Shown here in pieces: positions 46,452-57,498 of a DNA stretch of 64,000 bases. The notes under the pieces were generated by a model, which saw only the letters and a list, made by a program, of their open reading frames with translations, ran no database searches and was not told the origin of the DNA. The DNA comes from Dryomyza anilis. Its lineage: Eukaryota; Arthropoda; Insecta; Diptera; Dryomyzidae. The position numbers and the translations under genes are program-made. The stretch is from contig OX638131.1 in NCBI GenBank assembly GCA_951804985.1, forward strand, positions 58,682,351 through 58,746,350, given 5' to 3'. The first letter of the stretch is position 1. Each line of letters opens with the position of its first letter.

Positions 46452-48499
46452 TGCCTCTTCATTTGTAGAATTGTTTAAGTTGTTGTTATTACTAGTTCCG
46501 GTGTCTCCAGATGTTATTGCAAGATTTGCAACATATAAAGCGGGATCAATAACCTTTGGAATTGCGGGTGGAAATCTTATCTAGATTCGGACTCCTATAA
46601 AGAAAGCACACGTGCATGATGTGTTATAGGACTTAGAATTTAACCCAGATAGTATTAAATTCGCTATCCGAAACACTATGTTCTGTGTTCGTCCTCAGCC
46701 CACATGTTGCAAAAATCTATGAGAAATTTTTGCGACATTTCCAAAACATACATATATACTACTAACGTGCAGTAGTTGACACAAACAAATGAGAGCGCAA
46801 AACAACCCGTGGTCAGTGCCTTCGCCACGGCTTGGATTACGCGCTCAGTGCAGCATCAACTGTGCACGCTAGTAGCGGGGAGTAGGAAAAATAAATAACA
46901 TAAAAACATAATAAATACATTAAATTGATAAAACATTATAATTACATTAAAATAATAAAAAAGGCATGTCTTGCTTTTCTAGCATTTCTTGTAGTTTTAG
47001 GCTTGCACTTGCTCTTCTTATCTTGCACTTCCAAGAAAATCTCGATCCTGTTCTTGTTCTTGCAAAAAAAAAATCAAGAAAATGCAAGAACAAGAGTAAG
47101 ATGGAAGATCATGAAATTTTTGATCATCACTAATTACAATATCAAAAAAATGCTGATATTTTGAAAATGCTAGGCCGCACTGAGAATTATTTTTTGTCAA
47201 AATAAACAAATTATTTTAAAATATTTGTCAAAATTAAAAAATGTAAAGAAATGAAATTTATACAATTTTATAAAAACATTATTGAAATGCGCAGATCTTT
47301 CTGAAGGGTGAAATACAGGCCTTTGCGTTAGGGAACTTACGCTCGGCAGCAAAGAACTTTGCCGTCAGCTGCAAAAAAAACCATTGGAAGACAACATATT
47401 TTTACTCATAAAGAAATACCGACGAACGCGATTAACCTCATGTGTTTGTAATGGAAACGAAGTATTTTTGTGAATTCATAGTTTACAAAAATTGAGAATT
47501 ATGACAAATAAAATAAATGATGCCAAGTTTGGATACAAATATATTAAGCGGCGAAAGCGTTGTTGGAAAAATATTTTTAAGCGATTATACTATCCCTGCA
47601 AATATACTCCGCTTTATATGACCGCTTACTAAACAATTAGCGCATTGGTAAATCTGACCTATATACTTATCCTCTGAGTGTCGACGTGAGTAGTTTTGTC
47701 CCTTTTCGACTCACACTTATACCTATGTAGTGTATACATTTTTGAACATGCATACACTAAATTTGTTGTCTCTTTCATTTGGTGTTTTTAACCGGTCCAT
47801 AATCAATTTTTTAACTTACATTTATGCATTTAATATAACTCGTAATTACTTAAAATATACATTTTTTACATACATTTTTTACATACATTTTTTAATATTA
47901 TTATTTATTCTGTTTAATAGATTAAGGCAAAATATTTTTGTACTTGTGAGTATTGTGAGCGGTAAAAAAAATGTTGTGAATTTGTGATATAAAACAAAAG
48001 AAATATTTGAGAATTAAATAAAAATCATATAATTATAAAAATTGACATTTGAAAATCGAAAAAACAATTGAACATTTTGAAATAAATTGTGGAATAAAAT
48101 AACTTTTAATAAAACTGTGAAATAAAATTGTGAAATGAACTACATAAATTATAAAATTTGATAAATCAGGAAATTAAATAGTACACTAAATGTTTTATAA
48201 AATTGATTAATTGATATATTAAAGAACATAATTGTGAAACCAGGGGTACTGAACAAAAGGAACAAAAAAATAAAGTTAAGAAAAAAAGTTTCAATCTGAA
48301 CAAAAAAATAATATTTTAAATATAAAGTTCTAAACGAAACGTTATTTTTTAAAGAACGTTAGAATCGATATTGGAATATAAACTTCTTAAAATGAACAAA
48401 ATATTTTGGTTTTCATTCAAGACGTCAAACCAAAAAATTATACTTCAAAAAAATTAAATTAATATTTTGTAAACAAATTGTCTTTCTGAATCTTTTGAA

Positions 48500-48990
48500 A
48501 ATGGTTGCTTCTGGCGACGCAACTTGAATAGCAGTCGTACAAAAGATGCTGCAGGCGCAGTTGGTAAACTCTTGCCGACTTTAAAAGAAGCTGTAGTATC
48601 AGAAAAGCACATGAAACAACAGACAGCACAAATGATGAGTCAACTCACGCTGCTCGTCAAGACGCTCGTTCACGCTGCAAACTCTGTTGCTACAAGCGCT
48701 GCTGCCGCATCTCAAGACATATCTTAGCGTTACACTTCATCGATCAGCTGTTGCAAGCTTTAAGCGCAGAACCAAAGCTACTTAAACAACATGAGAATGC
48801 ATTGAATGCATTTGGAGCCCCTTTAAAGCGCGCCAGCACATGACCAACGTCTCATTGCCGCACACGCACAAACGAATGAAGACGCAATTATATATGTCGC
48901 CTTGGCTGGCTCGAAGTCATTGTTACTACAGCCAGCTTGCACAAGGACATTCTGGCGATTTCTTTCTAAACCGCAGATTTAGATTAACTT
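48500..48990 (+). pseudogene. Alanine-rich helical protein fragment, unrecognised
   Basis: One frame (48,524-48,727) encodes a helical, Ala/Leu/Lys-rich stretch with GKLLPTLKEAVVSEKHMKQQ and LVKTLVHAANSVATSAAAAS. After a stop another frame continues in the same style (QLLQALSAEPKLLKQHENAL, then HDQRLIAAHAQTNEDAI). The composition is clearly coding and GC-richer than the flanking DNA. It lies inside the hAT-type insertion, so it may be a captured gene fragment or the remains of another element's protein. I do not recognise the family. Confidence 0.4.
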
Positions 48991-49242
48991 TACCCATTAC
49001 TCATCAGGCGCATCATGATGCCGCAGTTTTTTTCGCGAAAAAAGTACTCAAAGTCGAGCCTGTGTTTTAGCTTGCTTCTTACACTTAAAATCCATACCCC
49101 TATTCCTATAACGACTCAGCAGCTTTTATTTATCTTGAGAAATTTGCCCAATCACAACCTTCCATATCTCCTAGATGAGAAACCTAGTTCATGTTTTACG
49201 TTTTATAACAATTAGGTCCATTTTTAAGTTTAAGTTAGTTGT

Positions 49243-49489
49243 TGCTATTATAATAGTTTGGCGTTACACTACTGAAGCCAAGTCCTGGCTGAGCTCGCTC
49301 ACCATTAGAGCTGTGCGTATTTGTATTCAAAGTGATTGTACCTAATGTTAATGCCGAATTCCAGCAAGGGGGTAAGAGCGCGGTATAAAAATATGTTTTC
49401 TATGAAAATATGATGTTAGCCCCAGCTCTGATTTGAAAATGGGACCTTTCGGCTCGCAGTACAACGAACTGACCCTTGAGCTGCCGATG
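49243..49489 (-). mobile_element. tRNA-derived SINE, copy 2
   Basis: Shares head (ggctcgcagt, gggacctttc), body (agctgtgcgt, tttgtattcaaagt, tgccgaat) and tail (taatagtttgg) with 1,261-1,548. The B box is mutated (gatttgaaaat on the plus strand), so it is older or less constrained. Confidence 0.65.
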
Positions 49490-49874
49490 CTACGGGGTAG
49501 AAAATTGCATAATTATGTTGTAACGACCACAACACTATAAATGTGTGTCTAAAAATGGTATGGAGAACATATAAATGCATCTTTGGTTTTCGCTTGATAA
49601 TCTGCCTATAGCATAGTATGTTGTCTTTACTTTACAACATTTTTCCCAAAACATTTGTGAAACTCGTGCTTAATTTTTTCTTTCAGAACTTTATTTTCAA
49701 ATTTCGAAAATAAAGTTCTTAACAAAAACTTTACTTTTGAATTTAAAACATAAAGTTTTTTTTTTGGGAACAAAATAATTTTGTTTCATTCAGAACAAAA
49801 ACTTTATTTTTTGGTTTTGTTCAAAACTAAACGATTGAAAAAGCAATTGTTTTCGTTTTTTTTTTGTGTGAAAC

Positions 49875-50930
49875 AATATAGAATAGTTTGAGACATTAAC
49901 TGATAATGATTAATAATGTTGTGAATTTAAATAAATTGAATAACATAAGAATACAACAATGTTTTCATAATGTTTCGAAATTAATTATAGAACCAAACTG
50001 GAAAATTTTAACAAAATTAAACTGAATAAAAAAATTAATTCATGTGTATGTTAGTATGATTTTGAAATATAGATAAAAAAGTTTAAATAATGCTACATAA
50101 AAATGAGATAAATAATGTAGTAAAAGACTGAATAGACAAATTAAATAATTGTTAAAAGTTTATTTAATGTGAAATTAGTAAAAACCAAATAAATAATTAA
50201 AGGTATAGTTAATTATATGATTAAGTAAATGGAAAAATAAGAAACACTAATAATGGGTACTGAAAATGTATTGAAAGCGTTCATTACGTTGTTTCTTACT
50301 TTTCTGGGCCGGAATCTCCATTATTAGAAACAGAATTATATAAATTAATTGAATGTTGTGAAACAGCAAAGCTTAAAATTAAACAATCAGATAGTGAAGA
50401 ATTTATTAAATGCGTTAGGTTACGCTTAGAGGGAGATGCCTATAAATTAGTGAGGACAAAACAGTTTCAAAAAATAGAGGAATTATACGAGTTGTTAAAA
50501 AATACGTACTTAAATGAAATTTCTTTAGAATCAGTACTAGAAGAGTTACAAACGGCGTACCAAACTGAATATACCATTTCACTCTTAGTGAGGATGACAT
50601 ATTCAGATTGGAATTAAAGAGCTCAGTGTTGATCTTTTTTAAAGTAGGAGAGAAGGATCCAATGATAAAAGTTGTACTGTTGGGTAGTAAGTCAGAAACA
50701 TTAAAACATTGTTAGAAGAAGCTTTAAATGTAGAGGCTGTTATGCAGCGAAGTCCAAGATCAGAAGAGGATGAATATAATTACATGGAAAAAACTAAATT
50801 AAGAAACACATAGTCAAGCGTAAAATCGGAAAAAAATTACGACAAATAAATCATGAAAGTAAACATGTTCATTTTGTAGTAAATTGGGGCATACTAGGGA
50901 CGATAGTATTATTAGAAAAAAACTTCTTTC
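49875..50930 (+). pseudogene. gag: Gag pseudogene and leader of the gypsy/errantivirus-like element
   Basis: After about 380 bp of AT-rich leader, one frame from about 50,305 gives capsid-like motifs FSGPESPLLETEL, CVRLRLEGDAYKLVRTKQF and EELYELLKNTYLNE, aligned in order with the gag at 6,233-7,243. Beyond a 46-bp foreign-looking string (50,545-50,590) the frame changes (EDDIFRLELKSS). A broken zinc knuckle follows at 50,866-50,910: C-S-F-C-S-K-L-G-H with the last Cys replaced. Stops separate these parts, and no pol follows. Gag packages the element RNA; this copy cannot. Confidence 0.65.
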
Positions 50931-50937
50931 TGCGGTA

Positions 50938-51000
50938 GCATGAAAGTTAGACACATGAAGTTAGACACCTGAAAGTTAGACACATGAAAGTTGGACACCA
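50938..51000. repeat. Tandem repeat, unit ATGAAAGTTAGACACC, about 4 copies
   Basis: Units of 15-17 bp with few changes directly follow the gag remnant. Noncoding. Confidence 0.7.
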
Positions 51001-52030
51001 GAATTTGCTGTTATTGTGAATTTGTGGAATTAGGGGAAAATGAAGAAACGTCAAACTAAATTCATAAGAATACGTGTATAGATTATTTATTAAATGCGAT
51101 TGCCATTCATATAATATTAAGCATGAATTATTGTATATACGAGCTGTGCAAAATGTGGATTTTACTTTTGAAATTTTAATAAAATGTATTGTATGTATAT
51201 GTATAAGTTATGCATTAAAGTAATTACTTAGTTAACTAATATTGTAACCCAATAAATATAGTTTCGATTGTATAAATTTTCAATAACGTTTCGAATTCGT
51301 AACGATATCGTTAAATTTCTATAGAATCAGTAATGAATTATTTGTTCAATGAAACAATTTAATAAATTTTAAAATTGGAAGAAATTTCGCAACTGTTAGA
51401 AACTTTTAAAATTAAGTATGAAATATTTTTTGCTGAATCAATAAACTAATTTTTTATGATGTGGATGCTATATGCTTGGTGCACAGCTCCATGAAAGATA
51501 ATTTCAAGGCAAATTAATTTAAATAGTAACGAAATTGAATAAGTTTTTCGAATTTGTTCCGATAACGATATTGAATAATTTTTCGAATTCGTTTCGATAT
51601 CGAAATTGAATTAATTTTCGAATTCGTTTTGATATCGAGAATTCATACAATATCGATATCGTTAAAGATAGTCATTTTTATCGAGAACGCTATCATTCTA
51701 TCGTTTGGTATGCTGGTAACTTATATTCTATTAATGAATACTAAAGAGCCATTGCTGTTTTTGCAGTTTTTTTATTTAAATTATTAAATAAGATATAAAT
51801 CATGAAATATAAACCGTTTTTTGTTTTTTAAAATAATAAAATATAAACATTATAGCAGCTAAGAATTATTTTAATATACGTGTTCTTATTATTTTGACAT
51901 GTTTATATATGTATATATTTATGTTTATGTCGACGAACCAATACGTAATATATACAACATACAATTTTATTACGTATGTGAGTGAAAACCTGACGAAATG
52001 TGTCACTTACGATAATATAAAATATAAGGC
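51000..52030. other. AT-rich, no gene; TCGATATCG-rich block at 51,285-51,720
   Basis: The block repeats cgaattcgttncgatatcg about five times at irregular spacing, probably a simple-repeat zone of an inverted-repeat element. Nothing else was recognised. Confidence 0.4.
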
Positions 52031-52033
52031 TGT

Positions 52034-52261
52034 TCATTTTTTTAGCTCTGCTTTTTGTTGCTTCGTCAACTCGTTTGCCGTTTCGCCGAGTTCATCGTTG
52101 AGCGACAATGTGATGGACACTAATTCCTCGCCACGATTCAGTTGCGTTTCACTGACCATTGTGTCCTCAATGTGACCCTCGATGACATTCAAAAAATATT
52201 TTGTTGTCTTTTTAAGCAAATCATAGAATTTCGCAAGCACTTGATTGGCGGGCATTTTTAG
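52034..52261 (-). pseudogene. NAT10-like exon (C-terminal region)
   Basis: The minus strand opens after the acceptor GCTGGTTAG and reads MPANQVLAKFYDLLKKTTKY, then SITLSLNDELGETANELTK. This corresponds to the part near the end of RNA cytidine acetyltransferases (ELPSGQLMGLFNRIIRKV-type helix and the conserved SLNDELEEAAKE-type segment). The frame stops at a TGA after AELKK where the family normally continues, so the end is broken. It is the last recognisable exon of the chain running down from 58.4 kb. Confidence 0.65.
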
Positions 52262-52349
52262 CTAACCAGCAATTGTGTCCACCGCAGTATAGCCTAAATC
52301 AGTGACATTTTTTCTATTATACTGTTTAAAATGTTAAACAAACAGTTAC

Positions 52350-52505
52350 CTTTTGGAGCGTATCTATTTGTAGGCCATTTATTTTTCTCTGCAAGTACAA
52401 ATAACTGACGTCAGAGAGAAGATCCAAATTGATTGCGCGAATATGACTCGAGGCGTTGTATGTCGTGCGTCAGGAAGTACACGTCCATGGTGTCCTTGGT
52501 TAAAT
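52350..52505 (-). pseudogene. NAT10-like exon with internal stop
   Basis: Acceptor TTGTTCTAG and donor CAAAAG/GTAACT bracket 156 bp. The frame reads LTKDTMDVYFLTHDIQRLES and YSRNQ, matching the family segment L-x-x-Y-D-L-x-R-L-E-x-Y-S-R-N. It then hits TGA and resumes in another frame (LYLQRKINGLQIDTLQK). An 88-bp intron separates it from the next exon. Confidence 0.6.
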
Positions 52506-52509
52506 CTAG

Positions 52510-52795
52510 AACAAGAAATTTCAGATATGAAATGCAATTCAGAAAATATTCAATAGTCATCAATTGTAATTCCGAAATTTCATTTGAAATTCAAAAGACA
52601 TCAATTATAATTCAGATATTGCTTTTTGATATTTAAAATACTTCAATAACAATTCAGAAATTTTATTTGAAGTTCAAGACATCAATTGTAATTCAGAAAT
52701 TCCTACTGATATTCAGAACTTTCCATTGGTAATTCAGAAAATTTCAATTAATAATCAGAACTTTTCGTTTGGAATTCAATTCAAAAAAGCTACCA
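52510..52795. repeat. Degenerate repeats of AATTCAGAAATT type
   Basis: Units of about 50-60 bp built from aattcagaaat, tttgaaattc and acatcaattgtaattc. The reverse complement style recurs at 56,985-57,470. They fill introns of the pseudogene. Confidence 0.5.
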
Positions 52796-53734
52796 TATTT
52801 TGAATATCTCTAACAAAAACTCGAATTAACTCATAAGACAAGAAACTAAAAACTGTTGAAATTTATTTTATAATTTTTAACTATTTTAAAACCGATTATA
52901 TATAAAGTGTTGTATAAAGTGTTTGGTTACGGATTTGATTTCAAACAATCAAAATATTTTGTCCAACGTTAATATTGGTTTCAGTAATTAAATTAAGCTC
53001 TAGGTTGATTTTCTCTATAACATGGACCAATATTGTTAAAAACGACTGACACATATTTAATACTAAAACAATTGAACCTGAAACTCAAATCGTGCGAAAC
53101 ATCTGCATGCGACAATCAAGAAAATGTTCTATTGATTGATGGGTGTAAAGTTAAATACGTCGCGAATTTGACAAAGACACTAACCATATTAATTTCAGCA
53201 GAGAGATGTTACCATTAAGTCATACATTTTTGTGAACATCGTGATTAAAATTCTGGGGGTGCATAAATCAAACGTAGTTCGTTAGAAAGATCCTTTAATT
53301 ACCTACCCAACGATATTAACAGTAATTACCCAGTGATCTTACATTTAATAGTAATTTTAATTATAAAATACGTATGAGAAAGGACCTTTTCAATAATGTA
53401 TGATTTGTTCGTGCAATCGCCAGAATCTTGATCACAGTGGTTACTTAAAAAGTAAATTTTTATTATAACAAATCTCTGCTCAAATAAATATGATTTGAGT
53501 CTTTGCAAAATAACGACGTATTTAACTCTATAACCTTTCCTGATTATAGCATGAATTATGATTTTGTTATTCTGTCGTTTATGAGAATATAAAAATTGTC
53601 GGAAAAAATCTCAATTTTTTTTTATTTTTATATTTAACTAAAACAAACGCAAAAATTGAAACTAGATTAGGTACTCGAGAAACTCAAGGATTTGATCACA
53701 GATTTCTAATTCAAAACAAAAATGTTCAACCTAC

Positions 53735-53938
53735 CCTTGTGCTCCACTTTGGCGGTTTTATTGTCAATAATCGAGAGCGCCAGACTTGTACTAAACTCTC
53801 TACAAGTTTTGCCCAACAATTTGGTGATGCGTCTCGGGAGGACGTTCATTGAGGCGACGCAGCAGCGTTGGTATTTTGCGTCGTGGCGTAATCTTCTTCT
53901 TCAACAAACCGACATCGTTCTTCTCGATTTCTACAATG
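53735..53938 (-). pseudogene. NAT10-like exon, internally deleted
   Basis: Acceptor TTTTTGCTGCAGCAG, donor CACAAG/GGTAGG or CAAGG/GTAGG. The reading is KKKITPRRKIPTLLRRLNER with PPE (family: ITPRKDLPPLLLKLNERPPE), then after a gap FSTSLALSIIDNKTAKVE (family: F-x-P-S-L-A-L-x-I-I). Roughly 100 family residues between those parts are absent, and a TAG lies at the join. Confidence 0.65.
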
Positions 53939-53984
53939 CCTGCTGCAGCAAAAATAAACTAAAATTAGTGATATTTATTATAAC

Positions 53985-55152
53985 CAAGGATTGAAACCTA
54001 AACAAATAACGGTTTCGATTTCGGTTTCGGTTTTTTCCGCGTTTCGGTTTCGGTTACGGTTTTAAGTTTTTATAACGAAACGGTTTCGGTAAACCGGTTC
54101 CATGTTACGGTTTCGGTTTTGATTTCGGTTTTTGTATAAATTTTCTTTATTTCCATATTTTTCAAATAATTTTACATTTTTTATATGGTGCTAAATTACT
54201 GGGGTAAAGTGGGAAACGTAATTTAAACAATGTTTGTTGTTATTTCAGTAAAAATATTGTGTTATATGAATACAAAGTCACCAAATACATTTTCAAAATG
54301 CCAAATATTTTTTACAAACATCTTTATGTATCTGTCAATTTTTAATCGATGATCTCCATTTTTTTTACCACATGATAAGAAAATCTATCAATTGATATTT
54401 CAACTTTAAAAATGTATCAATTACTTTTTATAATATTAATCAACAAACTCGAAAATTAAGTTTTTCATAATAATGTATTTGGTGACTTTTCGTTCTACAA
54501 CGACGATATACAGTATACGATATACATATACAATAAATATAAGGAATATTTCGTATAAGCATATTTCTGTTTTCGTCACAGATTAAAAAAATCCGTATGC
54601 TACACGTACCGTATGTCAAGAGAACTCAAATAATATCTGGCAGAGTAACATTTTTCTTTGCGAACACCATGCGAGCACAAACTCAAACGCTACTAAGCGA
54701 ATACTAACAGAAAGAAGAGAATATAACAATAACGATTAAAATTTTAATCATTTTTTAACGTAAAAATTTTGCTTGGAGTTGCTGGTGTTTTGTTGTTAAT
54801 TCGATTAATGAAACAAAAAACAAATTTTAGACCAAATACCGTTGTTTTGGAAATATCGTTTCTCAAAAAACAACATGTGAATTTTTGTACAACCAAAAAT
54901 GTTTATTTTGGGAACTCCAAATTTTAATTAATGAAATTTGACTTAAGATCTTCTATATAAAATAAAATATGTGTTCCTGGTTTTTTGTATACTTTTTGTA
55001 AAAACCGTTTTAAACCGGTATAAAACCGAAACCGTTTATATCGGTATTGGATATCGGTTTATTTCTGATTTTCGTATAACGGTTTCGGTTTCGGTTTTAA
55101 AATTGAAACGGTTTTAAACGGATATCGGTTTCGGTTACGGTTTCAATCCTTG
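53985..55152. mobile_element. Non-autonomous hAT element, 1,168 bp, with TSD ATTATAAC
   Basis: ATTATAAC is at 53,977-53,984 and 55,153-55,160. The ends CAAGGATTGAAACC and GGTTTCAATCCTTG are inverted repeats, and the subterminal regions are rows of CGGTTT/AAACCG (ggtttcggtttcggttttt). It has no transposase frame. It sits inside a NAT10-like intron; without it and one TSD the intron would be about 68 bp. Confidence 0.85.
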
Positions 55153-55182
55153 ATTATAACACTGAAATGTATGAAAATGTAC

Positions 55183-55281
55183 CTGTTAGCCAGTGTCCAA
55201 CGTTACATTCTCGTTCAAATCGGTGAACTGACCTTCGTAGTAGTCGCGCAACAATCTCATGGCACGCTTGCCGTAACCCAT
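55183..55281 (-). pseudogene. NAT10-like exon (acetyltransferase fold end)
   Basis: The frame reads GYGKRAMRLLRDYYEGQFTD and ends at a TAA near the donor ACAG/GTACAT. The family has G-M-G-Y-G-S-R-A-L-x-L-L-x-x-Y-Y-E-G in the acetyl-CoA-binding GNAT part. The acceptor side lacks a clear AG, one more sign of decay. Confidence 0.65.
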
Positions 55282-55623
55282 TTATATATTTTGAAAATAA
55301 TTAATATTTTGTTTATTTTTAAATATGTTTTTGCAATTTTAAAATTGCTAGATATGATTTAGTGAGGGCAATAAGAGCAAACATTTAATTTAAAAAAGTC
55401 TAATTCAAATCAGTAACGGTCAACTTAAAACAAAATAATATTGATTGAATTAAATACAAAATTGTTCTATTGATTTCCGAAATAAACAATTGTAGATTAA
55501 TCTACATTCCAGGATAATCCGAAAGAATTTTTTTGTTGCCAGAAAAACCATCGTTCTCTACACAAGTTGTATACAAAAGGAATATTTATTTCACAACAGA
55601 ATATTCTTTTTCTGAATTTTAAA

Positions 55624-56975
55624 CAGAGCTCTCGATTTCATACGAGTATTTTCGAATAGCCCGGATACCCGGGCGCTCGAAAGCCCGGGTAAAACCCGGG
55701 TAGTTAAAATACTCGAGAAACCCGGGTATTAAATGTTCGAGCTACCCGGGTAGTTCGCAAAACCAGGGTAGTTTGTTCGTTCGTTTGTTCGAGCTATTCG
55801 AGTAGTTCGTTTGTTCGAGTAGCTCGATTGCTCGATCGTTGTTCGAGTTTCGAGTAGCTCGTTCGTTCGTTTGTTCGATTGACGATTGTTCATTTGATCG
55901 CTTGTTAATTTGTCTGTCCGTTCGTTTGCTTTATGTGGGAGTTGGTCGGAAGTGGTTGGAAAAATGTGGGTGGGAAAAAGTGGGCGTAAAGTGATAAAAA
56001 GACCGAACAAAATTTTATTGCAGAAATCGGTAGCAGACATCAAGGGAACTCGAATGGTACCACTCTCAGTGGTCCCTGACCCCCAAAAGGGGGTTTTTGT
56101 CCAAAAATTGTTTATTGCGGAAATGGATAGCGAACATCATTAGAAGACTAATGGTACCCTTTGGAGTGGTCCCTGACCCCCAAAAGGGGGTCAAAAACCC
56201 ATTTATGACCCAAAAATTTGTATCTCGGAAATCGATAGGGGACATCATTAGAAGGCTAGTGGTACCCTTAGGAGTGGTCCATGACCCCCAAAAGGGGGTC
56301 AAAAACCCTTTTATGACCCAACATTTTTTTATTTCGGAAATCGATAGGGGACACCATTAGAAGGCTAATGGTACCCATTGGAGTGGTCCAGGTCCCCCCA
56401 AAGGGGGTCAAAATCCCATTTTCGAAGAAAGAGATAGCTGACGTTATGAAATGCATTTTGACATTCACAAAATATTTTTTTCGAAAATGGGGTTTTTGAC
56501 CCCTTTGGGGGGACCTGGAACATTCCACCTGGTACCATTAGCCTTCTCATAATGTCCACTATCGATTTCCGAGATAAAAATTTTTGGGTCATAAATGGGT
56601 TTTGACCCTCTTTTGGGGGTCAGGGACCACTCCAAAGGGTACCATTAGTCTTCTAATGAGGCCAACTCCCACATAAAGCAAACGAACGGACAGACAAATT
56701 AACAAGCGATCAAATGAACAATCGTCAATCGAACAAACGAACGAACGAACTAACGAACGAGCTACTCGAAACTCGAACAACGATCGAGCAATCGAGCTAC
56801 TCGAACAAACGAGCTACTCGAATAGCTCGAACAAACGAACGAACAAATTACCCGGGTAGCTCGAACATTTAATACCCGGGTTTTTCGAGTATTGGAACAA
56901 CCCGGGTATTATCCGGGTAGCTCGAAAAACCCGGGTATCCCGGGTACCCGGGCACCCGGGTAATCGAGAGCTCTG
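55624..56975. mobile_element. Palindromic hAT element, 1,352 bp, with TSD ATTTTAAA
   Basis: ATTTTAAA is at 55,616-55,623 and 56,976-56,983. The ends CAGAGCTCTCGAT and ATCGAGAGCTCTG are inverted repeats. The arms are dense in ACCCGGGTA and TCGAGCTACTCG motifs and then (GTTC)n/(GAAC)n runs. The inner part holds about 3.5 tandem units. There is no coding sequence: the frames seen there are repeats of the tandem unit. Confidence 0.85.
56050..56440. repeat. Tandem repeat of about 108 bp inside the palindromic hAT
   Basis: Units contain taatggtaccc, gtggtccctgacccccaaaa, ggggtcaaaaaccc, tcggaaatcgatagggga and catcattagaagg. One inverted unit lies on the other side of the centre (56,490-56,660). 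Confidence 0.8.
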
Positions 56976-56984
56976 ATTTTAAAT

Positions 56985-57470
56985 GGAAAGTTCCGAATTT
57001 CAAATAATATTTTCTGAATATTTTCTGAACACAATGATACATTTTAATTTATATTTTCGAAATTACAAACAAAAAGTTCTGAATTTCAATTGATATTTTC
57101 CGAATTCTAAATGGAAAGTTATGAATTCCACTATATATTTTCTAAATTCCAAATGGAATTTATGAATTTTAATTGATATTTTATAAATTTCAAATGGAAA
57201 GTTTTGAATATCAATTAATATTTTCTGAATTCCAAAAAAAAAGTTAGGAATTGATCTATTCTGAAAATCAAATGGAATTTCTGAATTACTATTGATGTCT
57301 ATTGAAGTTCAAGTTGAATTTCTGAATTACAATTGATGTCTTTTGAATATCAATTAAAATTTATGAATTACAATTTCTATGCTTTCAATTTCAAAAGGAA
57401 CTTCTGAATTACAATTGATGTATTTCGTATTTATGAATTTCAATTGATGTTGTATTTCGAATTTTAAAAA
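56985..57470. repeat. Degenerate repeats of GAATTTCAATTGATATTTT type
   Basis: Irregular units of 45-62 bp. Together with 52,510-52,795 they look like one intronic satellite-like family. The 55.6-kb hAT is inserted within such sequence. Confidence 0.5.
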
Positions 57471-57498
57471 ATACTTTTACTCATATTCTACAACTTAC

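Larger units (their letters stand above)
43056..48231. repeat. Large direct duplication, unit B
   Basis: Matches unit A from caatatcttgtcctgtatca onward. Differences: a block at about 46,675-46,880 replaces unrelated sequence in A, and the LTR region of A (about 41,400-42,250) is replaced by about 100 bp of AT-rich sequence. The retroviral leader at 47,930-48,231 is retained and then continues, after a hAT insertion, toward the gag at 50.3 kb. Confidence 0.85.
48241..49866. mobile_element. hAT-type insertion with 8-bp target duplication
   Basis: TGTGAAAC occurs at 48,233-48,240 and again at 49,867-49,874. Removing the 1,626 bp between restores a continuous retroviral leader (acataattgtgaaacaatatag). 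The left end reads CAGGGGTACTGAAC, typical of hAT; the right end is an A/T run and pairs poorly. The two outer zones share AACAAAA-ATAAAGTT strings in inverted orientation. It contains an alanine-rich frame and a SINE. Confidence 0.6.

Noticed and set aside
55729..56592. Overlapping frames of 75-104 codons on both strands
   Set aside because: They are readings of the 108-bp tandem units and (GTTC)n runs inside the palindromic hAT.
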